This document shows, in pieces, positions 62,190-64,000 of a stretch of DNA of 64,000 nucleotides. Under the pieces are notes generated by a model that worked only from the letters and a program-made list of their open reading frames with translations, searched no databases and had not been told where the DNA came from. The translations under genes were made by a program, and so were the position numbers. The first letter of the stretch is position 1. Each line of letters starts with the position of its first letter. This stretch comes from Circinella minor (Eukaryota > Mucoromycota > Mucoromycetes > Mucorales > Lichtheimiaceae): assembly GCA_016758965.1 (NCBI GenBank), contig JAEPRB010000014.1:228047-292046 (forward strand). Reading direction: 5' to 3'.

Positions 62190-64000
62190 TTAAAGATAAC
62201 GTGTAAAAGGATGATCATCTTCCCAAGTTCTATCACGGGTTCGTCGATTTCTGTACGCATTAACAACATTAAAATAGTTGTTAACATGGCGATCACGAGT
62301 ACGGGAAGTATCAAAGAATTGTTGTTGTTGAGGCTGTAATATATTACGATAAATGTTGTATTCAGCATCAAGTTCTCTTCGTAACCTAGCAATGCGCGCT
62401 TCAGAATCAACTTGCGCTTGCCACACGTCGCTTACTTCTACTGCTACTTCTTCTGTTTCTTCTCCTTCTATTTCTTCACCATTATTTTCTACTACTACTG
62501 CTGCTTCAAGTTCTTCTCCTGATTCTTCTTCAGAATCGCTAATAGTAATAACAGGAGGTAAAGTTGGTGTCGGTATTGCTGCTGGTTGAGGTTGAGGTTG
62601 AGGAATAATGGTGGTTTGTGGTGGTGAATTGGGAGTAATCGGTAATGTTTGTTGAGGTAAAGATACAGTGTTAGGAGCTGCCAATCCATAAAAAGGATAC
62701 GATGTGTTCTATACCCACAGACATAAGATGCATTTAGTTATACATATTAGTACTATCACAAATAAATGATTATACTATCCACGTATTATACAAAACATAC
62801 CGGTAGAATTTGGACATATGGTGCAGTAGATTGGCGACATATAAAATAGTCATGTGCACCGAATACAACACGTAGGAAAGGATGGCTATCACGATAGCGA
62901 GAAATTAAATGTTTGCAAAGCATAAAACGACTTTTGGCATAAGAAGGGCAGCCGCACGTCCAATTCTCTATTGATGGCAAATATAACTCCTCTGCATTAT
63001 CATTTTCAGATCGGTTACGTCTGCTATTAGATCCAGGTTCGCCACGACCAGTTTTTGTATGCCATTCACGAACAAATTCTAGTTCCCAATCTAGCTTTTG
63101 AGTACGATTCACGATTTTTAATGAAAACGTATGATGGATGGTAACTATCTGCTTCTGGATGATAATCCACACCAGATAATCTAAACGTGGTCGAATGCTA
63201 TTGACAAGAAAATCGCGTTTAAGAATTCGCCATTGCGATTCGATCATCATTGTTGTTTTACCAATGGGAATAGCAACTCGAGAGCTACGTGCCCATCTCT
63301 TCCACCAAGATTCTTTATACCATCTGTTGTACAAATAGGCCCAAGCATCACGAAGGTTATGTTCCTTACAAAAATCGTATGCCTCTCTGGCACAATGAGT
63401 ATGAATATCATATGCAGTTAAGTATACTACCATATTCAAAGTTACAAACAATTATTAGTTTTTTTTTGGGGGGGTTCTTGTATACTAATTATCAATTGAA
63501 TATATTTGCTCGTATATCTTTATGTTCTTAAATTTACCTCCTCCAACTGGTATATTAGTATGCATATCATAATGTCTTCGCATCATTGACACGATTATTT
63601 CGCGATGATCAGCACGTTCACATCTTCTGCCTTCTCGATTTTCTGTTGGTTGAAACCAATGCTCTACGAAGGTGAAACGCTGCATAGCTTCTTCGACATC
63701 ATACTGCGGATCCTCCAACTTATTCTTTGCCAACTGCAATTTCACAGCACGCATCAAATGCCATAAGCATAAACGTACAGCTTCTTCACCAAAAACGTTC
63801 ACAATGGCATTTATTTGCCCCTCGTCTTTATCTGTAAACATAAATCTTACTGAGCGCAGACCTCTTTCACGCAATTTGGTGAAAAATTGAGCTATGAGAT
63901 CAGATCGAGTAGATAATTGCTCATTGGTGGGATTAACAGCAGGAGGAGTCGATGGTGCATCTGCTGTTGTTGGTGTAGTTGTGATAGCGGTAGCGGTAGC
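62190..64000 (-). CDS. MULE-family transposase, 3' part (truncated by window edge)
   Basis: Three exons are visible (64000-63538 open at the edge, 63426-62801, 62708-62190), 535 codons. The frame is open to the first base, so the N-terminal WRKY/FLYWCH-like part and first catalytic Asp are beyond the window. The MULE catalytic block is clear: FMFTDKDEGQINAIVNVFG with the second Asp and RLCLWHLMRAVK. A SWIM zinc finger follows: CGCPSYAKSRFMLCKHL. The C-terminal ~170 residues are Pro/Gln-rich, then VITISDSEEESGEE and an acidic stretch, then a basic coil. A Thr/Pro-rich insert precedes the TDKDE block. No frameshift or internal stop is seen, so the element may be recently active or the gene domesticated. 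Confidence 0.85.

Noticed and set aside
62353..62589. Ser-rich plus frame
   Set aside because: Antisense of the acidic tail of the MULE protein.
1..64000. tRNA, rRNA and CRISPR signals
   Set aside because: No T-arm/B-box-like GTTCGANNC with a matching acceptor stem, no rRNA-like blocks and no regularly spaced repeats were seen on reading; a covariance-model scan would be needed to exclude small RNAs in introns and gaps.

Overview
The window reads as nuclear DNA of an early-diverging filamentous fungus, most likely Mucoromycota (Mucorales-like). It is very AT-rich, full of A/T homopolymers and short tandem repeats. Genes carry many short spliceosomal introns (about 60-150 nt, GTAAGT/GTATGT-type donors, TAG/CAG acceptors). 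The gene set is eukaryotic housekeeping plus fungal secretory genes. No organelle, bacterial-operon, rRNA, tRNA or CRISPR signal was seen. Exon models below were built by hand from splice sites, reading-frame continuity and family similarity; all multi-exon models keep frame from start to stop.

Layout, left to right. 0.4-8.5 kb: Crz1-like C2H2 factor (-), unknown 190-aa protein (+), DUF4112 membrane protein (-), Pex24/Pex30-type dysferlin-domain peroxin (-). 11.4-19 kb: importin beta-1 in 15 exons (-), then a TPR/F-box/LRR protein of the Pof3/Dia2 type (-). 21.4-26.7 kb: Rrb1/GRWD1 ribosome-biogenesis WD40 protein (+), a GPI-anchored periplasmic-binding-protein-like surface protein (+), a dolichyl-diphosphatase-like PAP2 enzyme (-). 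28.7-35.8 kb: SNARE Sec22 (+) and two CMGC kinases in tandem, a Yak1-type DYRK and a GSK3 (+). 36.6-41.7 kb: an approximately 2-kb segment present twice, each copy with one small secreted-protein gene; a TA-flanked terminal-inverted-repeat element lies between the copies. 42.9-54.4 kb: SxIP-motif serine-rich protein (-), ITPK1-like inositol phosphate kinase (-), RBM25 splicing factor (-), Efm7-like methyltransferase (+), Sec12 (-), short RVxF-motif protein (-). 55.5-64 kb: GH28 pectinase (-), short pogo-like MITEs, a subtilisin-inhibitor-like secreted protein (-), and the 3' part of a MULE transposase gene running off the right edge (-).

Functional threads: Sec12 and Sec22 both serve ER-Golgi traffic; the DOLPP1-like enzyme recycles dolichol at the ER; the peroxin works at ER-peroxisome sites. 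The GPI protein, pectinase, inhibitor and duplicated pair form an extracellular set. The accessory, repeat-rich parts are 27.5-28.3, 36.6-41.7 and 57.4-64 kb. The most unusual items are the duplicated secreted-protein locus with a transposon at its junction, and the SSI-fold inhibitor whose predicted reactive-site P1 residue is Arg.
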